Assembly (NCBI GenBank): GCA_016937575.1
Contig: JAFHKN010000002.1
Span: forward strand, 2,666,001 to 2,730,000
DNA: 64,000 nucleotides
From: Roseomonas aeriglobus
GTDB lineage: Bacteria > Pseudomonadota > Alphaproteobacteria > Sphingomonadales > Sphingomonadaceae
Reading direction: 5' to 3'
This document shows positions 43,434 to 52,022 of the stretch, in pieces; position 1 is the stretch's first letter, and every line of letters starts with the position of its first letter. The notes beneath the pieces are model-generated. The model worked only from the letters and a program-made list of their open reading frames with translations. It did no database searches and was not told the DNA's origin. The position numbers and the translations under genes were made by a program.

Positions 43434-44705
43434 CTATACCGCGTCCTCCACCCAATCTCGCCGGAGCGGCCTGATTGCCAGCGTCATCAGCAGCGCTGCG
43501 ATCGCATAGAAAAGAAGGCAGCCGACTGCCGCATAGCGTAGCGAATCGACGCCATAGGTCGATTTGAGCATGTCCGACAGGGTGCCCATCAACAGCGGCC
43601 CGACGCCCAGGCCGATCAGGTTGTTGATGAGCAGGAAGCTGCCGGACGCCGTCGCGCGCATGTGTCGCGGCACAAGGTGCTGGACCGCGGTGGTCACCGG
43701 GCCGAGCCACAGAATGTTCATCGCGTTCGGGATCAGAAGCAGCGGCCACGCAAGTGCGGGCGATGGGCTGAGCAGCCCGAAAGCGAAGGTTGGCACGGTG
43801 ATCGCCCAGGCGATCGTCGGCAGCTTCGCATACCAGCCGCGGTCCCCCGCCCCCAGGCGGTCGGCGAACCACCCACCGGCAAAGACCCCCGCCGTCCCGC
43901 CGATCAGCAGGATCGAGCCCATGAACTGCCCGGTCGTGATGAGATCGAAACCGAAGCTGCGCATGAGGACCGACGGCGTCCACAAGGCGAGGCCGTAGCC
44001 GCACAGCGAGCTGCACCCGGCGGCGACGGCCATCAGCCAGAAGGCGGGCTTGCGCGACAGGATGGTAAAGGTCTGACCTACAGGGGCGCTTGCCGTGGTC
44101 GACGGCGCCTTTGGCACGTCCTTCACCACCAGCTTGAAAATCGGCGCCAGGACGATGCCGAGCACACCCATGGTGATGAATGCGGTACGCCAGTCGACCA
44201 GCGCCGCGATATAGGCACCGAGCAGCGTTCCGCAGGCGAGCCCGACGGGCACGCCGAGCGAGTAGATGGCGAGCGCGCGTGCGCGCCGTTCGGGTGGGAA
44301 ATAGTCCGCGATCAGCGCATAGGACGGTGCAACGCCACCGGCCTCGCCCACCCCGACCCCCAGCCGGAAAAGGAACAGCTGCCAATAGCCCGTCGCGATG
44401 CCGCACAGTGCGGTAAAGCCGCTCCACACCGCCAGCGATCCGGCGATGACACCGCTGCGGCTCGTCCGATCCGCCAGAAACGCAAGCGGGACGCCCAGCA
44501 CCGAATACAGGATCGCGAAGGCCAGCCCGCCGACCGCACCAAATTGGGCGTCGGTCAATCCCAGGTCCGCCTTGATCGGCTGCGCCAGGATGCCGAGGAT
44601 CTGCCGGTCGAGGAAGTTGAAGGTGTAGACCAGCAGCAGCATCGCCAGCACGGTGTTGGCGTAGCGGCGGGTGGGTGGGGCGGCCTGTTCCGCTTGAATG
44701 GTCAC
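43434..44705 (-). CDS. MFS transporter (spinster-like)
   Basis: 423 aa with 12 hydrophobic helices. The first loop motif GVPLAFLADRTSRSGVIAGS and the later RRARALAIYSLGVPVG (helix 4-5) fit the major facilitator superfamily, Spns-like branch, common in sphingomonads beside TonB-dependent receptors. FNFLDRQILGIL in the first helix is characteristic of that branch. It is on the same strand as the upstream TonB receptor, separated by a weak terminator (44842-44879). It probably takes a compound from periplasm to cytoplasm after uptake by that receptor; the compound is unknown. Confidence 0.88.
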   Translation of the reverse strand: MTIQAEQAAPPTRRYANTVLAMLLLVYTFNFLDRQILGILAQPIKADLGLTDAQFGAVGGLAFAILYSVLGVPLAFLADRTSRSGVIAGSLAVWSGFTALCGIATGYWQLFLFRLGVGVGEAGGVAPSYALIADYFPPERRARALAIYSLGVPVGLACGTLLGAYIAALVDWRTAFITMGVLGIVLAPIFKLVVKDVPKAPSTTASAPVGQTFTILSRKPAFWLMAVAAGCSSLCGYGLALWTPSVLMRSFGFDLITTGQFMGSILLIGGTAGVFAGGWFADRLGAGDRGWYAKLPTIAWAITVPTFAFGLLSPSPALAWPLLLIPNAMNILWLGPVTTAVQHLVPRHMRATASGSFLLINNLIGLGVGPLLMGTLSDMLKSTYGVDSLRYAAVGCLLFYAIAALLMTLAIRPLRRDWVEDAV

Positions 44706-44841
44706 GCTAACCTCTCCCCCGTTCGTGCCGACCGCGTCGAAGCATCATACTTCGCGTCGTCATATCGGCCCGAGTGTATCGCAGTACGGCGCTTCGACCA
44801 GCCCCCATCGACGTATTCCTTCGACGGGATCCGACGCGCGG

Positions 44842-44879
44842 AGCGCAAACGGGGGGCGGACGATCCTCCGCCCCCCGTC
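44842..44879 (-). terminator. Hairpin terminator after the TonB-dependent receptor gene
   Basis: ACGGGGGGCGGA and TCCGCCCCCCGT (44850-44878) pair around CGATCC; on the minus strand it is followed only by a short TTTG, so termination may be partial. It separates the receptor gene from the MFS gene. Confidence 0.65.
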
Positions 44880-44882
44880 CAC

Positions 44883-47216
44883 TCAATACCGCGCCGTCAC
44901 CGAGAACAGGATCTGCCGCGGGTTGCCGTAGTAGGCGGTCAGCACGCCTTCGGTGCCCAGCGTCGGGCTGTAGGCGCCGGTCGCAGTGCGGATGAACTCG
45001 CCGGTATCCGGATTCTGCGCCAGGAAGTTGTAGCCCGACACGATGTAGCGCTTGTCCGTCAGGTTGCGGCCATGCAGGCCCACCGTCAGGTTGCGGTTGA
45101 TGTCGTACGTCAGGTTCGCATCCCACAGCGTATAGGCCGGCTGATCGAGCATCGGCGTGCGCAGCTCGAACTGCTGGCTGGCACTGCGATAGCTGACCGT
45201 CGTCGACGCGCCGAGCGTGCCGTCGCCCGCCGGCAGCGAGGCGGCGAGCGTACCGCTGGCGGTCCAGTCCGGGGTGTTCTGGATGCGGCGACGATTGGCG
45301 ACGTCGATGCCGCGGCTGTCGATGAACTGCGTGTATTTCGCATCGAGGTAGCCGCCGGTGCCCGACAGGGTCACGCGGCTGCCGGCGCCCGCGAAATCGC
45401 GCGCCAGGGTCGCGTTCACTTCGGCTTCCAGGCCGTTGATCCGTGCGCGGCCGGCGTTGGTCGTCACGCCGATGAAAGTCTGCTGACCGTTGATCGTCGT
45501 GCCGATCGAGCCGGGCACCTGCACGTCCTTGTACGCGGCGTGGAAGGCGGCCAGCGCGAAGTTCAGGCGATTGTCGAAGACGCTCGCCTTGTAGCCGACT
45601 TCGTAGCTGTCGACGGTTTCGGGGTCGAAGGACAAGAAGTCGTACACCTGCTGGGGCGTGCAGGTTGCGCCGGCCGGGGTCCGGCAGGCGGTCGACTGGC
45701 CGCGCGGATCGAACCCGCCGCCCTTGAATCCCTTCGAATAGGACGCGTAGATATTGTGGTCCGGCGTCGGCTTGAAACTGACCGAGGCGCGCGGCGTGAA
45801 CTTGCTGAACGAGCCATCGCCGCGGAAGTCCGACGTCGTCGCGAACAACGTGCCCGCGCCACCGAAGAACGGCGATCCGCCGCCCAGGAAGGTCTGACGC
45901 AGGACCTGCGCCTTGCGGTTGTCCCACGTGTAGCGACCGCCGACCGATACGCTGATCTGCGGGGTGAAATCGTAGGTCGCGTCGCCGAAGATCGCGACGG
46001 TATCGGTCTTCACGTCGCCGAAGGTCAGCGCGGTGACGCCGCCGGGCAGGCGCACGTCGAACACGGTCCGCGCCTTGGCGTCGAGGTAGTACAGGCCGGT
46101 CAGCAGCGACAGCCCGCCGGTGTTGACCAGCAGTTGCGCTTCCTGGCTGAACTGTTCGTTGTTGTAGAGGCTCGGGACATCGACCTGGACCGCGGGCAAC
46201 GCATCGAAGTCGATCGGGGTCGCGGTGTCGTCCTTGCGATAGCCGGTGATCGAGCGGAACGTCAGCCAGTTCGCAGGACGCAATTCGGCGAAGAACGATC
46301 CGCCGTATGCCTTTACCCGCTGGGTCGGGGTGACCAGCGCGCCGCGGCTGTCATAGACGTCGGCCAGTACCGGCGTACCACTGACGATGCCCGGGATCAG
46401 GCGGTGGCCGCCGCGCGGGGCCGACTTGTCGAGCGTGTAATCCCCCGACAGGCGGAAGAACGCGTCCGATGACGGTTCGAACTGCAGCGTACCGCGTGCC
46501 GCCCAAATGTCCTTGTTATAGTTTTCGAGACCCGTGGTCAGATTCTCACCGAATCCGTCGCGGGTCAGCCGCGCAACCGCAGCCCCGATCTTGAACCCGC
46601 TGTCGCCCAGCGGCACGCTGCCCGACAGCACGCCGTCGATCTGGTTGTACGAGCCATAGGTGCCCTTCGCCATGATCGTCGGGTCGTCGCCCAGCCGGCG
46701 CGTGACATATTTCACCGCGCCGCCGATGGTGTTGCGGCCGTAGAGCGTGCCCTGCGGTCCGCGCAGCACTTCGATGCGCTCGACATCATAGATGTCCATG
46801 ACCGCGGCCTGCGGGCGGTTGAGGTAGACGTCGTCGAGATAGATGCCGACGCCGGCTTCGAAACCACCGACCGGATCCTGCTGGCCGACGCCGCGGATGA
46901 AGGCGCTGAGCGTCGAGTTCGTGCCGCGCGACACTTCCAGCGTCACGTTCGGGGTGGTCGCGGCGATGTCGGTGATGTCGATCGCGCCGGCGGCTTCCAG
47001 CTGCGCGCCGGTGAAGGCAGTGACCGCGATCGGCACGTCGCGCAGAGTTTCCTCGCGACGGCGCGCGGTGACGATGATGTCGCCGCTGTTCTCGGCGGCT
47101 TCGGCTTCAGTCTGCGGCTGCGTGCTATCCTGCGCCATCGCCGGCGTGGCGGCGAGTGCAGCGACGCTGGCGCCGATGGCGAGCGCGGCGCGCAGGGACG
47201 TGACGGTGCGGATCAT
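44883..47216 (-). CDS. TonB-dependent receptor
   Basis: 777 aa outer-membrane protein. The signal peptide (IRTVTSLRAALAIGASVAALA) is cleaved at ATPAMAQ. The plug domain begins near GDIIVTARRREETLRDVPIAV and includes VERIEVLRGPQGTLYGRNTIGG; the remaining ~600 residues form the beta barrel, ending with a terminal aromatic (FSVTARY). Receptors of this kind take up siderophores or large organic molecules using TonB energy. It is divergent from a tetR-type gene with a palindrome between, and its MFS neighbour is on the same strand. Ligand unknown; an aromatic or plant-derived compound would fit sphingomonads. Confidence 0.93.
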   Translation of the reverse strand: MIRTVTSLRAALAIGASVAALAATPAMAQDSTQPQTEAEAAENSGDIIVTARRREETLRDVPIAVTAFTGAQLEAAGAIDITDIAATTPNVTLEVSRGTNSTLSAFIRGVGQQDPVGGFEAGVGIYLDDVYLNRPQAAVMDIYDVERIEVLRGPQGTLYGRNTIGGAVKYVTRRLGDDPTIMAKGTYGSYNQIDGVLSGSVPLGDSGFKIGAAVARLTRDGFGENLTTGLENYNKDIWAARGTLQFEPSSDAFFRLSGDYTLDKSAPRGGHRLIPGIVSGTPVLADVYDSRGALVTPTQRVKAYGGSFFAELRPANWLTFRSITGYRKDDTATPIDFDALPAVQVDVPSLYNNEQFSQEAQLLVNTGGLSLLTGLYYLDAKARTVFDVRLPGGVTALTFGDVKTDTVAIFGDATYDFTPQISVSVGGRYTWDNRKAQVLRQTFLGGGSPFFGGAGTLFATTSDFRGDGSFSKFTPRASVSFKPTPDHNIYASYSKGFKGGGFDPRGQSTACRTPAGATCTPQQVYDFLSFDPETVDSYEVGYKASVFDNRLNFALAAFHAAYKDVQVPGSIGTTINGQQTFIGVTTNAGRARINGLEAEVNATLARDFAGAGSRVTLSGTGGYLDAKYTQFIDSRGIDVANRRRIQNTPDWTASGTLAASLPAGDGTLGASTTVSYRSASQQFELRTPMLDQPAYTLWDANLTYDINRNLTVGLHGRNLTDKRYIVSGYNFLAQNPDTGEFIRTATGAYSPTLGTEGVLTAYYGNPRQILFSVTARY

Positions 47217-47292
47217 GCATTCCTCCCCTTTTGATGCGCCCCTCGCCCGTTCAATGGGCGGGGTTGCGCATGGTCGACGACCGTCCTACTGA

Positions 47293-47314
47293 AAGTTGAA
47301 CCAGGTTTCAACTT
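47293..47314. promoter_or_regulatory. Candidate TetR operator between TonB-receptor and tetR genes
   Basis: AAGTTGAA and TTCAACTT form a perfect 8-bp inverted repeat around CCAGGT, in the 104-122 bp between the divergent genes. Size and symmetry suit a TetR-family dimer site controlling both promoters. Confidence 0.7.
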
Positions 47315-47338
47315 GGGATTTTGGGGGAGAATGTCCGG

Positions 47339-47986
47339 ATGGCAGCGCGGCGTGTCCCGGCGGCAACAGCATCGATCGACGCCGGCGTGGCCGCCGGCGA
47401 AGGCAAGGCCCCGCGGACCGAACGGGGGCGCCGAACGCAGCAGGCGATCCTCGACGCCGCGGCGCAGGAGTTCGGCGAACGGGGTTTCCACGATGCGTCG
47501 ATCAGCGACATCACTCGCCGCGCCGGCGTCGCGCTGGGCAGCTTCTACACTTATTTCGATTCGAAGGACGCCGTGTTCCGCGCGCTGGTCGCGCATATGT
47601 CAGGGCAGGTCCGCGATCATGTCGCGCCTGGCATTCGCGCGGCGAAGGATGGCATCGACGGCGAACGTGCAGGGCTCGCCGGCTTCCTGGCGTTCGTGCG
47701 CGACCACAAGGAAATCTATCGCATCATCGACGAATCCGAATTCGTCGATCCCGACAGCTTCCGCCGCCACTATGCGACCACCGCCGAGCGCATCCGCCAG
47801 CGACTGACCGCTGCCGCCGATCGTGGCGAGCTGCGCGCCGACGTGGGCGAAGTTCACGCCTGGGCGATCATGGGGATGAACGTGTTCCTGGGGCTGCGCT
47901 ACGGCGTGTGGGATGCCGACGTGCCCGCGGAGGATGTGGCGGCGACGGTGGCAGCAATGCTGCGGCGGGGATTGGCAGCGGAGTAG
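47339..47986 (+). CDS. TetR family transcriptional regulator
   Basis: 215 aa taken from ATG 47339 (MAARRVPAATAS); a GTG-like upstream start at 47321 gives six more residues. The helix-turn-helix is TERGRRTQQAILDAAAQEFG through RAGVALGSFYTYFDSKDAVF, followed by an all-alpha ligand domain (AFVRDHKEIYRIIDESEFVD). The position and the palindrome at 47293 suggest it represses the divergent TonB receptor gene and itself, with relief by the imported ligand. No homologue of known ligand is recognised. It ends just before a family A repeat. Confidence 0.92.
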   Translation: MAARRVPAATASIDAGVAAGEGKAPRTERGRRTQQAILDAAAQEFGERGFHDASISDITRRAGVALGSFYTYFDSKDAVFRALVAHMSGQVRDHVAPGIRAAKDGIDGERAGLAGFLAFVRDHKEIYRIIDESEFVDPDSFRRHYATTAERIRQRLTAAADRGELRADVGEVHAWAIMGMNVFLGLRYGVWDADVPAEDVAATVAAMLRRGLAAE

Positions 47987-47998
47987 AATACCAACGTC

Positions 47999-48091
47999 GT
48001 CATCCCCGCGGAGGCGGGGATAAGTTCTGGCTGGGCGTCGTGGGTCTCACTGCATTCAGCGATTTTTGATCCCCGCATCCGCGGGGATGAC
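47999..48091. repeat. Palindromic element, family A, copy 9
   Basis: 93 bp from GTCATCCCCGCGGAGGCGGG to CCCCGCATCCGCGGGGATGAC, in the gap between convergent tetR and the metallophosphoesterase gene. Confidence 0.88.
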
Positions 48092-48102
48092 GGCTGTTGG
48101 GT

Positions 48103-49197
48103 TTACCTCCGTCGCAGAGTGATCCGCGTAAGCTCGGACGGCCGCCCCAGTCGCAGCGCGAAGCCTGGCCACAGCGCCGTGCCGTTGTTGACGTACAGCG
48201 TCATCCCCCCAACCGCATAACGCCCCGAAACGAACCCTTTGTTCGCCGGAACGACCAGACGGTCGAGGCCGACGATCATCCCGCCATGGGTATGCCCGGA
48301 CAGTTGCAGCGCGACGCCCGCCGCGGCGGCCCTGCGCGCCTCGCGCGGCTGGTGATCGAGCAGGACGACCGGCACGCCGGCCGGTGCCCCGGCAAGGGCG
48401 GCAGCCAGGTCGGGACCCGGCTGGCCGACGCTCGGCGCCGACAGGTCGGTGACACCGGCCAGCACCAGCCGTCCACCGCCCCGCTCCAGCACGTGATGCG
48501 CGTTGGGCAACATGACGATGCCCATGCCGGCCAGATGCCGCATCCACGATGCATAATCGAAGAAATATTCGTGATTGCCCGGGATCGCATAGACGCCGTC
48601 CGGCGCGCGCAGATCGGCGAGTGGAGCGACGTCGGCGCGTCGCATCGCGACCGATCCGTCGATGAAGTCCCCGGTCACGACGATCAGGTCGGCGCCTGCG
48701 GTATTCGTGCGATCGACCAAAGCCCGCGCCCAGCGCTGCGGAAACAGCTTGCTGATATGCAGGTCGGTCAGCTGGATCAGCCGATAGCCATCGAATTGGC
48801 TCGGCAGGCCGGGGATCGCGATTTCCACGTCCCTGATCGGCGGCACCCGCAACGCGTTCGCCACCGCGACCGCCGACAACAGCGTCGCGACGCCGCCGAT
48901 CGCATAGCGCACGCCGTCCGGCACCGCGACGCTCTCGCGCCGCACCAGCGCGGCCCCCAGCGCACCGATGTCGATCAGCAGTTGCAGCGCCGCCAGCAAC
49001 AGGATCGCCCCGAACGCCCAGTTGAAGGCGATGACGATCGCGCGCGGGAATTCAGGGGCGAAGACGGACCCCGACGACAGCCGGCTCCACAAATGAAATT
49101 GCGACGCGCCAAGCAGGAGGAGCAGGACGATCAGCTTGACGGGCAGCGCCAGCGTCAGCGGCCACAGCCAGCGAGCGACGACCAGCACGCAGGGCAA
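48103..49197 (-). CDS. Membrane-anchored metallophosphoesterase
   Basis: 364 aa from a TTG at 49197; the true start may lie elsewhere, as the frame stays open upstream without a good ATG. Three N-terminal hydrophobic segments (LTLALPVKLIVLLLLLG, AIVIAFNWAFGAILLLAALQ, and one near 100) precede a calcineurin-like domain with metal sites TDLHISK, TGDFIDG, GNHEYFF and SGHTHGG, all intact. YaeI/YkuE-like enzymes of this type hydrolyse phosphodiesters or pyrophosphates of lipids at the membrane. The domain faces the side after three helices; substrate undetermined. Confidence 0.87.
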   Translation of the reverse strand: MPCVLVVARWLWPLTLALPVKLIVLLLLLGASQFHLWSRLSSGSVFAPEFPRAIVIAFNWAFGAILLLAALQLLIDIGALGAALVRRESVAVPDGVRYAIGGVATLLSAVAVANALRVPPIRDVEIAIPGLPSQFDGYRLIQLTDLHISKLFPQRWARALVDRTNTAGADLIVVTGDFIDGSVAMRRADVAPLADLRAPDGVYAIPGNHEYFFDYASWMRHLAGMGIVMLPNAHHVLERGGGRLVLAGVTDLSAPSVGQPGPDLAAALAGAPAGVPVVLLDHQPREARRAAAAGVALQLSGHTHGGMIVGLDRLVVPANKGFVSGRYAVGGMTLYVNNGTALWPGFALRLGRPSELTRITLRRR

Positions 49198-49473
49198 CGC
49201 GAAGAACAGGTGAAAAATCGCTCCAGCCTTTCGGACTCGCGTGACGCCTGAACGGGCTTGTGCCCTGTTCAGCCTGCGCGGTCGAGGCCGGGCTACTGCG
49301 GGCCGGCGGTCCGTCCCTTGTCGCAGGGCACCACACGTCCCAAATGGCGGTCACAACCTTCACCGCCACCGTCCGGCGCACCGGCCCGTCGCCTGTCCTG
49401 CCCGTTTCGCCGCGGTAGGAGTCCGGCCGGTCCGGACGCCACCGTCTTTTCGCACATGACCAGAGGATTATTC

Positions 49474-50523
49474 ATGGCCACCCTCGCCTATGGCGCCCCA
49501 GCCGCCGATCAGCCCGTCGCGCCGATGACGATCGAGCGGCGCGAACCTCGTGCCGACGACGTGCAGATCGACATCCTCTATTGCGGCGTCTGCCATAGCG
49601 ATCTCCACCAGGTCCGCTCCGAATGGCAAGGCACGCTCTACCCCTGCGTACCGGGACATGAGATCGTCGGGCGCGTCAGTGCGGTCGGCGACGGAGTGAC
49701 GAAGTTCGCGGTCGGCGACATCGTCGGCGTCGGCTGCATGGTCGACAGCTGCCAGAGCTGCCCATCGTGCGAGGACGGCCTGGAGCAATATTGCGAGACC
49801 GGCTTCGTCGGCACCTACAATGGTCCGACCGAGGACGCACCGGGCCACACGCTCGGCGGCTATTCGCAGCGCATCGTCGTCAAGGACGCGTTCGTGCTGA
49901 AAATCGGCCATGACGAACAGGATCTCGCTGCGGTCGCGCCGCTGCTGTGCGCCGGCATCACCACCTATTCGCCACTGCGCCACTGGAACATCGGCCCGGA
50001 CAAGAAGGTCGGGATCGTCGGCATCGGTGGTCTCGGCCACATGGGCGTGAAGCTGGCGCATGCGATGGGCGCCTATGTCGTCGCCTTCACCACGTCGGAG
50101 AGCAAGCGCGCCGACGCGCTGGCGCTGGGTGCGGACGAAGTGATCGTGTCGCGCAACGCCGATGAAATGGCGGCGCACGCGAACAGCTTCGACTTCATCC
50201 TGGACACGGTCGCCGCCAGCCACGACCTCGACGCGCTGACGGGCCTGCTCAAGCGCGACGGGACGCTGACGTTGGTCGGCGTACCCGAACATGCCCACCC
50301 CTCGCCCAACATCGCCAATCTGATCTTCAAGCGGCGCAGCATTGCCGGCTCGCTGATCGGCGGCATCGCCGAGACGCAGGAGATGCTCGATTTCTGCGCC
50401 GAGCACGGCATCACCGCCGATATCGAGATGATCCGCGCCGACGAGATCGAGATGGCATTCGAACGCATGCTGAAGTCGGACGTGAAATATCGCTTCGTCA
50501 TCGACATCGCATCGATGGGCTAA
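49474..50523 (+). CDS. NAD(P)-dependent zinc alcohol dehydrogenase (YahK/CAD-like)
   Basis: 349 aa from ATG 49474, preceded by AGAGGA. Medium-chain dehydrogenase: catalytic zinc ligands in CGVCHSDLH and GHEIVG, structural zinc cysteines in CMVDSCQSCPSCEDGLEQYC, and the Rossmann motif GIGGLGHMGVKLA. FTTSESKRADALALGADEVI suggests NADP(H). The YahK/cinnamyl-alcohol dehydrogenase branch reduces a range of aldehydes. The frame continues far upstream but the ribosome site and homology favour this start. It stands between the divergent phosphoesterase gene and the exonuclease gene. Confidence 0.92.
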   Translation: MATLAYGAPAADQPVAPMTIERREPRADDVQIDILYCGVCHSDLHQVRSEWQGTLYPCVPGHEIVGRVSAVGDGVTKFAVGDIVGVGCMVDSCQSCPSCEDGLEQYCETGFVGTYNGPTEDAPGHTLGGYSQRIVVKDAFVLKIGHDEQDLAAVAPLLCAGITTYSPLRHWNIGPDKKVGIVGIGGLGHMGVKLAHAMGAYVVAFTTSESKRADALALGADEVIVSRNADEMAAHANSFDFILDTVAASHDLDALTGLLKRDGTLTLVGVPEHAHPSPNIANLIFKRRSIAGSLIGGIAETQEMLDFCAEHGITADIEMIRADEIEMAFERMLKSDVKYRFVIDIASMG

Positions 50524-50566
50524 ATCTTGTGCGGAAAGTTGCGGCCGGACATGCTATGTTCCGGCC

Positions 50567-51403
50567 GTGGCTACCGTTCCTAATGTCGACTTCGTCGTCA
50601 TCGATGTCGAAACCGCCTGTTCGCGCGTCAGCAGCATCTGCCAGATCGGCATCGTCGGCTTCCGCGACGGGGCGGAAGTGTTCGCATACGAAACGTTGCT
50701 CGACCCGTGCGACGAGTTTTCGTCGTTCAACACGCGCATCCACGGCATCACCTGCGATCATGTCGCGGGCAAGCCGACCTTCGCCGACGTCCACGCCGTC
50801 GTCAGCGGTCATCTGTCGGGGCGCGTGACGGTCGCGCATTCGCTGTTCGACAAGGGGGCGCTGGCCGCCGCCTGCCGCGCGCATGGCCTGCCCCTGATCG
50901 AGGCGACGTGGCTCGACAGCGTGCGCGTCGCCAAGCGCGCTTGGCCGGAGCTGCCCAGCCACCGGCTGAACGTACTCAGCAAGTTCCTGAAGATCCGCCA
51001 CAAGCACCACGACGCGCTGAGCGACGCGCGCGCGGCCGGGATGGTCGTGGTTCGCGCGTCCGAACACACCGGCGTCGACCTGGCCGGCTGGATGGCGCCG
51101 ACCAATCCGCGCGGCGGCACCGCGCCGCAGGCCGCACCGGAGGGACCGCTGAAGGGGCACCGCATCGCGTTGCTTGGCTGCGCTCGAAACAGTGCGCTTG
51201 CCTATCGCCTGGCGGGCCACGGCGCGCGGATCGTCGCTTCGGTAGGAACGACGTCGACCATGCTCGTCATCAGCAACGCGCAGCCGTTCGGCCGCTTCTT
51301 CCACGCGCATGCGACCTACCGACGCGCGGAGGAGCTGCGCGATACGGGCGTCGGCATCGAAATCGTCGCCGAGGATGATCTGCTCGCCCGGATCGGCGCA
51401 TGA
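50567..51403 (+). CDS. DnaQ-type 3'-5' exonuclease with C-terminal BRCT domain
   Basis: 278 aa from GTG 50567. Residues ~7-170 are a DEDDh exonuclease: D13 and E15 in VVIDVETA, the HSLFDKGAL aspartate, and HDALSDARAAG for the last acid. After a Pro/Gly-rich linker (TNPRGGTAPQAAPEGP) comes a BRCT-like module (LKGHRIALLGCARNSALAYRL to EIVAEDDLLARI). The fusion resembles exonucleases that proofread or trim DNA ends; BRCT would bind DNA or a partner protein. It overlaps the hemerythrin gene (ATGA). Specific role unknown. Confidence 0.88.
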   Translation: MATVPNVDFVVIDVETACSRVSSICQIGIVGFRDGAEVFAYETLLDPCDEFSSFNTRIHGITCDHVAGKPTFADVHAVVSGHLSGRVTVAHSLFDKGALAAACRAHGLPLIEATWLDSVRVAKRAWPELPSHRLNVLSKFLKIRHKHHDALSDARAAGMVVVRASEHTGVDLAGWMAPTNPRGGTAPQAAPEGPLKGHRIALLGCARNSALAYRLAGHGARIVASVGTTSTMLVISNAQPFGRFFHAHATYRRAEELRDTGVGIEIVAEDDLLARIGA

Positions 51404-51972
51404 CCGATCCGACGCTGGCGCTCGGCGCGCGCAACGGCCTGCCCGCCGATATTGCACTGCTGCGCGCCGCCTTTCCCAAGGACGCCTGGCGCGGCCACGC
51501 CAATTTCGGCCAGCTCGCCGATTTCTGGCTGCACGTCCATGCCAGCCTCCGCCAGGAAGGCGCAAACGTCTCGCGGATCGTCGACGCCTTTCGCGCACGT
51601 AAGATTGACGCCGCCCGCTTCCAGCAGGGCTTCGTCAGCGGGCTGAACCACTTCCTCCAGCACCTCGACCAGCATCACCGGATTGAGGACCACGCCTATT
51701 TCCCGAAGTTCAGACAACTCGACGCGCGACTGGTGATCGGTTTCGACCTGCTGGAGCATGACCATGTGCTGATCCACGAAGGGCTGGTCGCGACGGTCGA
51801 ACGCGCGCGGGCGTTAATCCAGGCGCTTCCCGGCCCCGACGCCGCGCGCGCGGTCGATGGCTATGCGGTGCAGATGCAGGCGTTCGTCGACCTGCTGCTC
51901 GCACATCTGGCAGACGAGGAGGATCTGGTCATCCCCGCCATCCTGCAACATGGCGAACGCGCACTGGGGTGA
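51400..51972 (+). CDS. Hemerythrin domain-containing protein
   Basis: 190 aa from ATG 51400, overlapping the exonuclease stop. A helical bundle with histidines and acids in FWLHVHASLRQEG, GLNHFLQHLDQHHRIEDHAYFP, LLEHDHVLIHEGL and LLAHLADEEDLVIP suits non-haem iron binding. It is the second hemerythrin-like protein of the window to sit with a DNA-acting enzyme. There is no signal peptide. Function could be oxygen, NO or iron handling; coupling to the exonuclease is the only specific clue. Confidence 0.87.
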   Translation: MTDPTLALGARNGLPADIALLRAAFPKDAWRGHANFGQLADFWLHVHASLRQEGANVSRIVDAFRARKIDAARFQQGFVSGLNHFLQHLDQHHRIEDHAYFPKFRQLDARLVIGFDLLEHDHVLIHEGLVATVERARALIQALPGPDAARAVDGYAVQMQAFVDLLLAHLADEEDLVIPAILQHGERALG

Positions 51973-52022
51973 TGACCAATTCGTGCTCCGGTGCAGGCCG
52001 GAGCACGGGATGGTTTGGAACT

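Noticed and set aside
43662..46472. Open plus-strand frame of 936 codons opposite the MFS and TonB receptor genes
   Set aside because: It is an antisense shadow caused by high GC; composition is rich in Arg, Gly, Gln and Asp, there is no domain, and both minus-strand genes are clear.
49198..49473. Possible small gene between the phosphoesterase and alcohol dehydrogenase genes
   Set aside because: Short frames here have no ribosome site or recognisable sequence; the stretch most likely holds divergent promoters and perhaps the true N-terminus of the phosphoesterase.
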